Below, one piece after another: positions 12,701 to 29,717 of a DNA stretch of 64,000 nucleotides; within the stretch, counting starts at the first letter, position 1, and each line of letters begins with the position of its first letter. The translations under genes were made by a program, and so were the position numbers. The DNA is from Euglena gracilis (taxonomy: Eukaryota > Euglenida > Euglenophyceae > Euglenales): assembly GCA_039621445.1 (NCBI GenBank), contig CP154954.1:47471847-47535846 (forward strand), read 5' to 3'. Below the pieces are notes generated by a model. That model did not search any database. It was not told the DNA's origin and saw nothing but the letters and a program-made list of their open reading frames with translations.

Positions 12701-15700
12701 CACCTCGCGAGTGCGGACGCCGCGGCAGACCGCCCCCCAACGCCGGAGCCGGCCACCCCCGCCCCGGAGGTGGCGGAGCCCCGGGTGCGGGTCCCCTACG
12801 CGGAGGGGGAGCTGCACCTCACCCTGCCGATGTTCCGCCTCACGCACCTGCTGGAGCAGCCCGGGCACCCGGCGGCTGCTGTGGGGGGTGTCATCGTTTT
12901 TGGGAACTCCCGGGGTTGGGGGTCAGGTGGCACCGCTGTGTCCTGCGGAATGCACGTCCTGCCTTGGAGGACAGGTCGCAGGGTCACAGGGTGAGGTTGT
13001 GGGGTTACCATGCCTCTCTGTGGAGGCAGGGCCGCATGGACCAGCCGCACATGGCTGGAGGGCGGATGGCGGGTGGTGCCACCACGCGGTACCACTGCTT
13101 TAGGCTGCTGCAGGGCCTCGACCTCGCCGGCGTCTTCGTCCCCGCGCTAATGGACCCCACCAAGGTGCATATCTATTTGCCTCGGCTGTGGAGCCGCCGA
13201 GCCAAGGTAGCACCTTTGCCCCACATTGAAGGAATGTTATGCATCGGTCCCAGCTTGCCCCAGCTTGGCAACCAGTTCTAAAACAAGACCAGGCAATTTT
13301 CTAATTTTTTATTCAATTTCAAAAATATACTGGAAATATAAAATATAAATATTTATTTTCTACTACTGATTTCTACTATGTAGTAGAAAATTTATGAATA
13401 TAGTAACCCCCCTAATAGAAGCACGGGGCCGCTACAAGCGCAGGGTCCAAATAAAAGCACACCCCCCGCCGCCGAAGGCGGCGGTCCGCTACAAGCGCAC
13501 CCCCATTTTGATGGGATTTCTAAAGGAAATCAACGAAAACCGCGCAGGTAGGGTCCAAATAGAAGCGCACCCCCCGCCGCCGGAGGCGGCGGTCCCCTAT
13601 AAGCGCACCTGTGCTTCTATTAGGGGGGGGGTTAGAGGGTTTAAAAGCGCCAAATCAGAAATTGTGTGTGATGTAATTTTCCGTTTAGAGAATTGTTGAA
13701 TGCTGGGGACAGGCTGTTTTTTAAGGTGGTGCCGACCCACCCTGGGGCGGGGGGGGGGGGGCTGCCTGGGCAGGCACTCCAAGACACTCCCGATCCGACC
13801 CCCCTCTGGGGGGGGGGAAGAGGGCACACGGCCAAAAGTGCCCTAGCACAGACCCCAATGGCGCCGGGGAGCCAAAAAAATGGCTTATTTTCAAAGGAAT
13901 GTGCCTGGGCGCAGGCCGAAATCCGACGGGGGGTAGTGCCTGCCTGGGCAGGCACCCCAAGGCACTCAGGACCCCCCCTCCCCCCCGGGGTTGGTAAAAA
14001 AAACTGCCTGGCCAGAGAAAGGTTGCAGCAGCAGCTCGTCATCGTCATTGGAGTCGCCCGCCATCGCCAACAGTCTTGCCATCCCTTGCCCCACCAGGTG
14101 TTCCGGGACTTCATCACATGTCCGCGGCGGCACCGACAGCCCAAGCCGTCCGCCGACCCCGTTGCCCACATCCACATCAAGACGAACGTCCCCGCCGTGA
14201 GCAAAGTGATGTACCGCTTCCTGGTGGAGGGCTACGCCTGGGGCCGGCTGCGCCTCCGGTGAGCCATGGCCGGCATGCCGGCACACCGGCACGCTGGCAC
14301 ACCGGCACACCGGCACGCCGGCACCCTGACTGCCACCCTATGGGTCCGCACGTTTCAGCGACCACTTGAACGATGTGTGCCTGCAGAAGCCGTTGAGCGG
14401 CTCGTCTGCTTGGGTCAGCAGACAGCCCCGCAGCCAACTATGGGTACAACGCCCCCATCAACTCGGAGATTGTGGGCAGGCGTCTCTTCTTTGAGGCCGG
14501 GATGGTTGAGCACCAGATGTCATGCACGAGGCTTTTTCTGGCGAAAAAAAAAATGAATGAAATGAAGCCTGATCGCAGGCTGCACGAAGTGGAAACCAGG
14601 GCCGTCTCCACCGCTGGAACCTGGTGTGTGGTGGATCATGTATTGCATAATATGAGCTAATTGCCTGGTGTTTTTTCTCTCCAGAATGAGTGAATCAGCA
14701 GTCCCACAATTTGGTAACCCCCCCGAATGACACCCCCTGGGTTATTTTTTTTTTCGCCCGAAGTCCCCGTTTATTTGGGGGGGGGTGTTATTCAGGGGGG
14801 GGGGGAATGCAACTTGCATAATTTGCATTTTTTTGCATAACCGGCTTTTCCCGAAATTTGCATTTTTTTGCATTTTTTTGCATTTTTTTGCATAAAATAT
14901 TTTCCCCGGAAAAAATTTTTGTAGTTGGTTGCCATATGTTTGAAATTTTTTGCATATTTTTGCATTTTCCACATAAAATATTTTGCCCTGGAAAAAAATT
15001 TTGTTGTTGGTTGCCATATTTATGGATTTTTTTGCATTTTTTTTGCATTTTTTTGCATAAAATATTTTGCCCTGGAAATTTTTTTTGATCTTAGGCAGCA
15101 AAGTTCTGTTATATTCCAGCTTTTTCTCAGGTTTTTCATGCAAGTTGCATTTTTTTGCATTTTTTGCATTTTTTTTGCATTTTTTTGCATTTTTTTGACT
15201 TGCATAATTTGAAGGGCCCAGTTGCATTTTTTCCCCCCCCCCTGGTGTTATTGTAAAATCCTGAGACGCAAGATATCACCCAAAACCACCCTTTTTAGTT
15301 ATTTTTTGAGTATTTTTTTCCCCGCAAAAATTGGGTTTTTTGTAGGCCAGACGATCCACAAAACCCATTTTTTTTGTCATTTTTTGCTGTGAATTCCTAT
15401 TTTCAACCACATTCTTTCAGGCGAAAATCGATTTCGGCGGCCCAAAGTTATGGGAGTTATTATTTTTTGGTCAGACCCCAAGGGGGGGGGTATTATTTGG
15501 AGGAGGGTTTGTGCAGTCCAGATGTTTTCCACCGTGAGGCACAAGACACCCCAATCAGAGGAGAGAGGGCAAGGCCCAAATATTTTCCACGGCCGATGTA
15601 ATGCCAATGATTTTTTCTCATGTGTCACAGTGGCGGCCAAAAAATAAATCTTTCCACACGCTTGCTGTGATCCATACAAGACCACATTCTTACTTGAAAT

Positions 15701-16884
15701 TTGCATGGGTTCATTTTTAACCCCATCCCCCCAACCACTGTGCCCACTTCCCAACCTGTGACGCTGGTAATCTCCACTCAGGCCCAGAGGGGTATCCACC
15801 CGGCTGGAACGGATTCAACGCGATGGACCACGCCCCCGGAGCCCACATCTCTCAGCCAGGCCTGGCCATCAGGGAATTTCTTAAGCCGGAGGGTACCCTA
15901 CCCCCCGGGGGGGGGGGGGTCCAGCCAGCCAGCAGCTCAAATCCAGCCAGCAGCCCAAATTCGGGCTGGGAGCCCCCCCCCCCCCGGGGTCGAGTGAAAT
16001 AAAGTCGGGTCCAGCCCGGCCGGAGGCCGGGCCAGCCGGCCGAAGGCCGGCCCAGCCGGCCACAGGCCGGCCAGCCAACTGGGCTGTCCAGCTCACTTAT
16101 CCCTGCATTTTCCCCCCTCATCACAGCCCCTCCATTACAGCCCCCCAGCCTTGACCTAGCTCCACCCATCAAAATGTCGAAAATGGCCAAAATGTGTTAG
16201 AAAATTTTGTTTTTCCTCAACCCAGCCCAGCCCAGCCCGCTCCAGCCCCGGACCCCCCCCCCCCCCCCCCAACCCCCCCCGGCGGGGGGCCCAGCCAGCA
16301 GCTCAAACCCACCCAGCAGCCTTTTTGCCAGCCGGAGGCTGGACCCCCCCCCCCCGGGGGGTCCTTAAGAAATTCCCTGCTGGCCATCGGCAAACATAAG
16401 ACATAAAAACAGCCAACGCAAAAACACAAAGGTGGTGGGGGAATCAGATCGCTTTTCGACCCCCTCCCCTCAAAACTGGCAAGACTCATTTTCTTTATTT
16501 GGTTCAAGAGCCAGCCGAAATTGAAAATACATGTGAAATATGTTGGAAGAACCCTGATTTTCTCAAGAAAATCAGGGTTCTTCCAACATATTTCACATGT
16601 ATTTTCAAATTCACGAAAACTGCTGTATCATGCCCTGCCTTTGGATGCGGGAAAGGGGCATACGAACGCGACAGGAACCCGCCGGCCATGTGCACGCGGC
16701 ACGTTACGGCCAGGCCTGCCGGCAATACTACAGCAGTGATGGCTACCTCGTTCTTCTGCTGGCGGCCGCCCAGTGCACCCCAGGGAAGGGGAACGTTGCC
16801 AAACCCCACCCACCACCACCAACGGGTATACCAGTCCTCAAAAATAAAATAAAAATAAAAAAAAATAAAAAAAAAAAAAAAAAG

Positions 16885-16919
<35 letters not shown>

Positions 16920-17249
16920 TTAAAACCAACCCCCACCTGAATGTTTTTTTCTTTCCTGCGGACCATGCAGCCTCAAATACACGTTCACAATGCAGCCTCA
17001 AATACACGTTCACAATACACATAGAAACTCATGTGCACAGATGCACACACGACACACACCATGGACAAGCAGATGTCCCACACATGGCCTAACTTCCTCC
17101 CTAACTTCCTCCCCAAGCCTCTTGGTGCACTGCATGCTGAGAGTTTCTTCAGCGCGGGCTTCGGCGTGTCGGCCTGGCTGGTGACCCACGGCTTTGGGGC
17201 GGACTGGCACATCCAGGCAACGATTCACCACCAAAAGGCCGCTTTGTGA
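3670..17249 (+). CDS. EF-hand protein with 3' H-I-K-T-N-type domain (gene span)
   Basis: This model is assembled from exons whose splice phases agree from 3670 to 14359. The 5' half encodes four degenerate EF-hand-like loops, so a calcium sensor or calmodulin-like protein is the closest call. A proline-rich linker follows. The 3' half contains HIHIKTNVP, then GY-A-W-G, NYGYNAPINSEIVG and YYSSDGYLVLLL in that order. I recall this order from tail-fibre-like and protist surface proteins, but I cannot name the family. The start codon was not found and may lie upstream of 3670 or outside the window. One frame break (14404-14435) and unresolved joins after 14504 mean the 3' part could be a separate or damaged gene. 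Introns hold several mobile elements. Confidence 0.5.
4767..5064. mobile_element. Miniature element, family A, copy 1
   Basis: It begins CAGGTTGTATTTTAGTCGGG and ends TAAATAACAGCCTG, so CAGG(C/T)TGT...ACAGCCTG are terminal inverted repeats. Inside are GCCTGCCTGGGCAGGC, GGCGCC-AAA-GGCGCC and C9/G9 tracts. Flanks ATACCATT (4759-4766) and ATCCCATT (5065-5072) are a 7/8-matching target duplication. Confidence 0.85.
5112..6022. mobile_element. Family G element with TTAGGCGGCC inverted ends
   Basis: The left end CTTAGGCGGCCCAACTCGCA (from 5115) is mirrored by the right end GCGAGTTAGGCCGCCTAAG (to ~6013). The interior is full of GCGCAA/TTGCGC palindromes. The left ~410 bp (5116-5525) recurs at 10175-10600. 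Confidence 0.7.
7450..7517 (+). CDS. Gene A exon: EF-hand loop 1
   Basis: The acceptor is TGCTTTCAG and the donor GAG|GTGTGG. The exon enters in phase 1, matching the previous exon, and leaves in phase 0. It reads FCELDVRNCGRISVDEL, a 12-residue EF loop with D at 1, G at 6, I at 8 and E at 12. Positions 3 and 5 are not acidic, so calcium affinity may be low. Confidence 0.75.
8455..8830. repeat. Interspersed family I, copy 1
   Basis: This shares blocks with 32040-32470 and 41130-41485: TGGGTGGATAGACAATGT-CCAGCGATG, then a GTTTTTGCTGAGGTTTTGCC-type segment, then a TTTTAAGGTCTTAAAAA tail. It contains an AATAATATATAATAT run at 8602-8656. Function unknown. Confidence 0.65.
8930..9115 (+). CDS. 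Gene A exon: degenerate EF-hand 2
   Basis: The acceptor is GCCGCGCAG and the donor CAA|GTACCA, phase 0 to phase 0. The peptide begins EIAGRTFTVEMFRAAARS and continues with an SRDDSVSLAEVIAVLF segment that fits an exiting EF-hand helix. It ends in a proline-rich PPPPQ. The G+C-rich third positions contrast sharply with the AT-rich flanks. Confidence 0.75.
9475..9573 (+). CDS. Gene A exon: EF-hand 3
   Basis: The acceptor is TTCACAG, entered in phase 0. The peptide contains FQINPAAIMLSREEFLAL, an EF-hand loop and exit helix with N at 3 and E at 12 but no glycine at 6. The donor is unclear: GTG|GTCCGT resembles the GTCCGC donor of the 12410 exon. Without a donor the frame runs on to a stop at 9622. 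Confidence 0.65.
10170..10600. repeat. Family G, second partial copy
   Basis: This is collinear with 5116-5525: TTAGGCGGCC, a CCCGGCGGT-AAACCCACCCTTT block, CTCTGGTTCCGCGG-GACCCT, and CCTGCTGAGG at the end. The matching right terminus seen near 6000 was not found. It lies in the intron between 9573 and 12100/12272 of gene A. Confidence 0.75.
10975..11070. repeat. (TG)n microsatellite
   Basis: An imperfect TG/GT dinucleotide tract interrupted by a CCCACGCGCG segment, inside a gene A intron. Confidence 0.9.
12100..12158 (+). CDS. Possible gene A linker exon
   Basis: A strong pyrimidine-rich acceptor (CTTACTTTCAG) is followed by an open frame beginning VNVLGRQIF. A GTGTAT donor after 12158 bridges phase 0 to the phase-2 start at 12272. 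It has no motif and is included mainly because it reconciles the phases. Confidence 0.3.
12272..12410 (+). CDS. Gene A exon: EF-hand 4
   Basis: The acceptor is TTTGTGGTTCAG and the donor GAGCAG|GTCCGC, left in phase 0. It encodes FAETLVQHGHNGAISFLDIL, a typical EF-hand with N5, G6, I8 and D12, followed by RAWMPSVPEQ. The first ~10 codons after the acceptor are less coding-like, so the true 5' edge may be a little downstream. Confidence 0.7.
12689..12880 (+). CDS. Gene A exon: proline/alanine-rich linker
   Basis: The acceptor is CTGACGCAG, phase 0. A P/A-rich stretch (PPTPEPATPAPEVAEP) is followed by LHLTLPMFRLTHLLEQPG. Two donors are possible (12881 or 12888). Only 12881 keeps the frame into the next exon. 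Confidence 0.6.
13030..13164 (+). CDS. Gene A exon, function unrecognised
   Basis: The acceptor is GGAGGCAG and the donor AAG|GTGCAT, phase 0 to 0. The peptide includes YHCFRLLQGLDLAGVFVPAL. I recognise no domain. It is supported by phase and by coding-like composition. Confidence 0.55.
13404..13634. mobile_element. Class II miniature element (ACCCC...GGGGT, TA site)
   Basis: The inverted ends ACCCCCCTAATAGAAGCAC and GTGCTTCTATTAGGGGGG flank the element, with TA on both outer sides (13404-13405 and 13633-13634). Internally, GCCGCTACAAGCGC-type units repeat twice. Confidence 0.8.
13710..14010. mobile_element. Miniature element, family A, copy 2
   Basis: It begins CAGGCTGTTTTTTAAGG and ends TTGGTAAAAAAAACTGCCTG, collinear with the other family A copies. 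The target duplication is decayed (GCTGGGGA versus GCCAGAGA), suggesting an older insertion. It lies in the intron 13165-14097. Confidence 0.8.
14098..14258 (+). CDS. Gene A exon: H-I-K-T-N motif
   Basis: The acceptor is CCCCACCAG and the donor CCG|GTGAGC, phase 0 in and 2 out. It encodes AHIHIKTNVPAVSKVMYRFL followed by VEGYAWG. The HIKTN...M-R-...GY-G pattern is one I remember from phage and virus fibre-like proteins and some protist surface proteins. A profile search would settle it. Confidence 0.6.
14359..14504 (+). CDS. Gene A exon with internal frame break
   Basis: The acceptor is CGTTTCAG, entered in phase 2, giving DHLNDVCLQKPLSG. The next coding-like run, NYGYNAPINSEIVGRRLFFE, is +1 relative to it. 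The break lies between 14404 and 14435. It could be a sequence error, a frameshift mutation or a very small intron; 14404-14425 has GT and AG ends, is 22 bp, and would restore the frame. Confidence 0.45.
14793..15244. mobile_element. Miniature element, family D, copy 1
   Basis: It begins CAGGGGGGGGGGAATGCAAC and ends TTGCATTTTTT-C10-CTG. TTTGCATTTTTTTGCAT units and four GCATAAAATATTTT-type blocks fill the interior. A perfect 8-bp duplication GTGTTATT flanks it (14785-14792 and 15245-15252). Confidence 0.9.
15782..15892 (+). CDS. Exon-like segment invaded by a miniature element
   Basis: After the acceptor CTCCACTCAG one frame reads PEGYPPGWNGFNAMDHAPGA and on to HISQPGLAI. At 15870 the element 15870-16379 begins, flanked by CTGGCCAT on both sides. 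Without the element the frame would continue six codons to a stop at 16401-16403. Alternatively the GTACCC at 15893, inside the element, serves as donor. Confidence 0.45.
15870..16379. mobile_element. Miniature element, family E, with perfect 16-bp ends
   Basis: CAGGGAATTTCTTAAG at the left and CTTAAGAAATTCCCTG at the right are perfect inverted repeats. CTGGCCAT is duplicated exactly at 15862-15869 and 16380-16387. The interior has CCAGCC/GGCTGG words, GGCCGGCC palindromes and C15-type tracts. The left flank reads as coding sequence. Confidence 0.95.
16521..16608. repeat. Perfect 43-bp inverted repeat, 2-nt loop
   Basis: 16521-16563 and 16566-16608 are exact reverse complements, separated by CA. 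The palindrome begins TTGAAAATACATGTGAAATA. Such a structure could fold as a long hairpin RNA or be a replication or assembly artefact. Confidence 0.97.
16675..16772 (+). CDS. Possible gene A exon: YYSSDGY motif
   Basis: After ACGCGACAG the frame reads EPAGHVHAARYGQACRQYYS then SDGYLVLLLAAA, with GTGCAC as donor. YYSSDGY-V-L-L is what I expect some 60 residues after HIKTN in that domain type. Phase agreement with its neighbours was not achieved. Confidence 0.4.
16846..16916. repeat. Poly-A / AAATA tract
   Basis: A ~70-bp A-rich tract with AAAATAAAA units and a single GAT interruption. It is low-complexity DNA and not evidence of a poly(A) tail. Confidence 0.85.
17118..17249 (+). CDS. Possible terminal exon of gene A
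   Basis: After a C/T-rich tract ending CCCCAAG the frame encodes FFSAGFGVSAWLVTHGFGAD, then WHIQATIHHQKAAL and a TGA at 17247. A hydrophobic/aromatic run after YYSSDGY fits the end of the H-I-K-T-N domain. A GC donor after WHIQ is an alternative. Confidence 0.4.
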   Translation, partial: PLGALHAESFFSAGFGVSAWLVTHGFGADWHIQATIHHQKAAL

Positions 17250-18801
17250 CCGACCGACAACGGCAGAGATTCTCTGATTTCTTTTCTCATCCATGTCTCC
17301 CCTTCCCCTTCCTCACCATGTCTGCGCTGTGTGTTTCAGTTTGATGTTCTCGTCTCCCGTTTCTCTTTGGGTTTGTGCCTGCTGGCGTCCTGAGGGAGAG
17401 GTTTGTTGGACGTTTTCTGTCCGATGATGTCGAAAGAGTGTTGGGGGTGTGGGTGGGCCCGTGTGGCGCTCCGGCGTCACCCGGCAGCCTCATCTGTCAC
17501 CTTCTCCCCGGACCTGGACGTCGCTTAAACCGAAGTGAACCCCATCCCCCCACAGGGGGAGGGGTCCAGCCAGCCAGGAGCTTTTATCCCAGCCTCGGAC
17601 CCTCCTCCCCCCATCGACAAGTTTTATTTCCAGCCGCCATTTGGGCAGCTGGACGGTGACGGATTTTTTTCCTTCGGATCTGCAAAAATGGGCAAAACAT
17701 GGCAAAAGGGAGCCAGATTTAGGCTGGCCAGGGCAAATTTTGAGTCGAAAATGATTTTTTTTTACATAATTGGTGTTTTTTTTTGCAGTTTCGATTTTTT
17801 TTTCCAGCAAGTCAGCTTTGGAACCAGGCCAGCTTTGGAAGCCAGCAGCTTTTTTCCAGCCAGCACAATTTTTCCAGCCTCTGAGCAGTCTGGGAAGGGT
17901 GGTGGTTCAGGAATCCCGATCCTTGGAATGGACCGTCAGGGAGAACAACAAATATAATGACCGGTCGATTTTTATTTCGCTGTGGGGCAGTTTAACTCCC
18001 CAGCATGCTGAAAAGCACAGCAGCAGTCTTGTGCTTTCACCTTGTAGCCCAGGCGAAGTCGGCCGAAGTCGCCCAGGTGACCTAGAATATTTTGGCCTCT
18101 GGGACGAGCCTGGGGGCACAGTGTCAATTATCCTGCAATCAGGATTTGCCTCGCTGTGTTTGTTGGTTGTGTTTGCGCACCCATCCTCCAGGGAGGGGGG
18201 ATGGCACCCACCCATTTTCAGTTGACTTTCTGCCGAAAATGACTTTTAGGACTTTAGGAAAAATTTGCCCTGGTGCATGTGATTGAAATAAACTTTCACC
18301 AATTCCAGGCACACTGATGATAAATGAAGGAGGGGGGTGCACATAAATCAAACTGCTTGCTGATGCTTTGTAACGTGGTGGAACCTTACCCTTGTCTGTC
18401 CGCGCAATCTTTATCTCCCATTCTGCCAGAAAAAAAACAGCCCATCATAAGGCCCCCACCCCCAGCGGTTATTTTGGGATCTGATATGCATCGGCCCAAA
18501 CCCACACATAACCGAAGTGGCAGAATTTTTTTTGAAAAATAGAAAAATAATTCCATCCCTTTGCCTGACCGAAACCAACCGAGAGTATTGTGTGTGTACA
18601 GTGCTGACGGAGAAACCCCCAACCAGCAGCATAGGCTCAACTCAGTTCCATCGTCCTGGTCGTGCTTCCCCAGAATCACCACTATGGCATCGTTGCAACG
18701 CCACCGGGGTGTGTTCACTCATTTGTGTTTTTCACGCGGTACCCGCATCGTTCCCCCAGATTGCCCGCACCATGTAGCGGTCCAGTGATCCACAGGCGGT
18801 G
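17250..18801. other. Spacer between gene A and PCNA
   Basis: No exon seen. GTCCAGCCAGCCAGGAGC-type family E words occur at 17562-17590 and 17809-17880. Any PCNA 5' untranslated region and promoter should lie near the right edge, but no clear promoter motif was recognised. Confidence 0.45.
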
Positions 18802-26605
<7,804 letters not shown>

Positions 26606-27747
26606 TGCCGCGGCCCAAACCCCTCCCCTGTCCTGGCCCTGACGCTCTCCTGCAGCGCCCGAAGCACCCGCAGCCCAGGAAACATGGGGCAATTTACCTG
26701 CGGCTGATGGCACCCGACACACATTGATGAAGGCGGCAAGGGTACGTTGTGTTTTCTGCCTCTTGGAAAAATCAGGCACATTACCACATCATAATACAGT
26801 ATCAATCTACATTTATAATTAAATTTATTGCACATATTACACTCACACAACAGCCCCTCGAAGGAAAAATTGGATGCGAAAAATAAGCACCACCATTCCC
26901 TGTTGAGCACTGCAAGAGTGAAGCAAGGCTTCTGATGCATTCATTTTTTGGAAACAGGGGTGAGTTTCATTGGGTTCACACTGACAGAAACAATGGTTCC
27001 GAAGCAAAATAAATAATGCAAGCAGCGGCCCACTTATTCCACGCCCACTGTGAAGAAGGGGGAGGGGGAAAAGCGGATTGCAACAAACATTGCAGGTTCA
27101 GAACAGTCAGGTTGCCCTTCATCGTTCCAAAGAACAATGGTGAAGAGCATGACAGGGTTGAAATTCACCCGCCCCCTAAACATGCAAACTGCATTCTTAC
27201 AAATTCCATCCATTCACTCACTTGTGAACTCGTTCTGTACTATTAAATGATAATGTTCCCTTTGATCATTTATAACTATTTTGACCCTTGCCCTTTCAGG
27301 TGGAGTTCGCCAAGTGTGTATCATCAGTGTCATCCGGCGTGGCTCAGCATATTTTGCTCAGTATCTCGCTCTTTTTTTTGCCTCCCGTCCCTGAAAATTT
27401 CGCCCACCTTAAGTAATATGAATGTCCACCCAGTCCCAAAACATTCCTCCTCGGCATTTATTTTTCCCCACGAAATTTTGTTTGCCGATGTGTTTTCACT
27501 TTGTGAAATGTTCAAAGTTTTTTCGGGGTTGTGGCAGAAGGCGAAGGACTCAGCGACTAAACATTCTCTTCCAGCGTTGTTCTGTTCCAGTTTTTGGGGG
27601 GAAGGCTGGCAAAAAAATGGCATTATGACATTATGACATTACGACATTATGGAGGATCATTTTCTTGGGCAGCGTCAGAACATGGTGGTAGATACGTAAC
27701 AGGGTAGGAAACTACTAACCACAGTGGCTGCCGGGGGCATTTTGCTG

Positions 27748-28113
27748 TAACCCCCCCCCCTCAAAAGCCCCCCCCCCCAACATAAAGCCCCCCCCAGGGG
27801 ATTTGGTTTGCCGCCCAAATATGAAGCCCCCCCCCCCCCCGAGGTGGAGCCAGACGATGGCGCCATTCAGGAAAAAGTTGAAAATTTTTGGGTGATTCAA
27901 CATTTTTTTTTCACCAGATATGCACCATTTTGGATAATAATTGCACATTTTTGGAAAAATGGGAGGTGCACAATGAAAATTTGGCTAAAATTGGTATGAA
28001 GGTCACAGAGGCCATCAAAAAAAGTTTGATCCCCCCCAAATATAAAGCCCCTGAGGGCCTTGAATTCCCGTCCAAATGTAAAGCCAGGGGGGCACTTTAT
28101 ATTGGGGGGGTTA
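27748..28113. mobile_element. Class II miniature element (ACCCC...GGGGT, TA site)
   Basis: It starts TA-ACCCCCCCCCCTC and ends TTATATTGGGGGGGT-TA. Near the left end are ACATAAAGCCCC and AAATATGAAGCCCC; near the right end, AAATATAAAGCCCC and AAATGTAAAGCC. The overall arrangement is a C-tract, repeated AAAGCCCC words and a G-tract. Confidence 0.65.
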
Positions 28114-28725
28114 GGTTTTGGGGAAGGTTGCGGTAAAAAGCGACTGCTAGTTGCGTTATTCACACTGTTGACACCCAGACCCAGTTGTTGGGATATTTCT
28201 CAAGGAGGGAGTTGGTCACTGTTTGAGAGGAGAGTCGGTGTCAAAGTATTGCGGAAGGAGGGGTTTTAGGTATGGTTGGAAAGTGCTTTCGCAGGGCATT
28301 TGTGGCATACCGTCAGCACAGCTGGAGAAGAAAGATTGGTGAAACAAATGGAGCCATGGACATACAATCATTTTGACACTGGCCGACCCCCCCCCCCCGG
28401 GGGTGGGCTTTTAGAGTGACTGACTGGTTATTGACCCAGACCCCCTCCACTGCAGGGGGGGGGCAAAAAAACTTTAAAGTGACCTTGCACCTAAGGCGCT
28501 GGTAAAAAGTTTGATTTTTTCCTCATTTCTGGTCAAATATCTCTTGGATTCCAGAGTGGCCGACCCCCCCCCGGGGGGGTAGTGACTGACTGGTTTTCTG
28601 AAAACAGTTAGTGACTGGATTTTGGAGGGGTGGAAGTGACCCCCCTCCCCCCAGTGGGGTCAGTAAAAAATCATCTGGCCATCAATGTGTCAAAGGGAGA
28701 CCTACCAACCGTTGCCAAAACAGTG

Positions 28726-29717
28726 CAGGGTTTCCCACTGATTCGTACACGAATAAGTACGAATAAGTACGAATAAGTACGAATTGCCGAGATCTGCCAA
28801 AATACGAATAAGTACGAATAAGTACGAATAAGTACGAATGAAAAATTCCCCAGTTATGAATAAGTACGAATTGCCAATTAGAAAAAGGTGCAATTTTCCA
28901 CACCATTGCACTGAGTTGAAGGGCCCCTCACATTTCTCTGTATGTGATGCATATCTTACGCTGCAGGACGCCTCATGTCCTCTTTTCCCTCCGAAAATGA
29001 TTTTTAGGTTTGCCCATCAACAAGTTAGACCATCCATCCATCAGGGGACTCATCCGAAAGCACACATCTGTTCCTGGCAGTGTGAAAGAGGGGAGTAGTT
29101 TGCACCGGTCAGTGGACAGAGTGTATACCACACACATTGCGAGCATAAGGAAATCCTTGAGCGGGAAAAAAGTGTGGCTCACAAAATTGAGTTGCCCTGG
29201 TCTGAACGGTCTTTCAGATTGGCAGGAGTGATTGATGTCAAAAACCGCCAACGCATGTCATCTAACCTTCGGCAGCAGCCGTTGGCATGTTTTGCAATGG
29301 TGACTGCGAAGAACGCTTTGCACACCATTGAACAATCCGCTCGTTTCATCTTGAGTGTTTTTTTGTTTTTTTTGTTCGTGCATGGCATGCTGGACAACAT
29401 CAGTCGCAAAGAAGGAATTTTTTTTTCCTGTAATGTTTTGTATTTTTTTCTCATAACGATTCTTTTCCACAAATTTCGCCAGCATGAGTTCGTCGCTTAG
29501 ATAGTTTCTCAAGTGAATGACCTGTTTTCCTTGCTTTTCCCCGTTTCAGAACGTTGAAGATGTGCCCAAGGAAGCACACCAAATGGCCACCTATTTCTAT
29601 ACATGGCCCCTTTTTGAAGTATGAATAAGTACGAATAAGTACGAATAAATACGAATAAGTACGAATAAGTACGAATGGGCTCGGGAGTCCCCAAGTACGA
29701 ATCAGTGGGAAACCCTG
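28726..29717. mobile_element. 1-kb TACGAATAAG element, copy 1
   Basis: The ends CAGGGTTTCCCACTGATTCG and CGAATCAGTGGGAAACCCTG are perfect inverted repeats, with AACAGTG duplicated at 28719-28725 and 29718-29724. Both subterminal regions carry runs of TACGAATAAG. The middle is shared with 50836-51861 and includes a minus-strand frame (29258-29512) containing FFATDVVQHAMHEQ that is also seen, degenerate, in the other copy. Confidence 0.93.

Noticed and set aside
16846-16916. Poly-A tract considered as the tail of a retroposed gene
   Set aside because: The upstream sequence is not an intron-less gene copy, and no target duplication surrounds the tract.
28740-28852. Regularly spaced TACGAATAAG repeats, first thought to resemble a CRISPR array
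   Set aside because: The units are contiguous 10-mers without unique spacers, in a eukaryotic mobile element with inverted ends.
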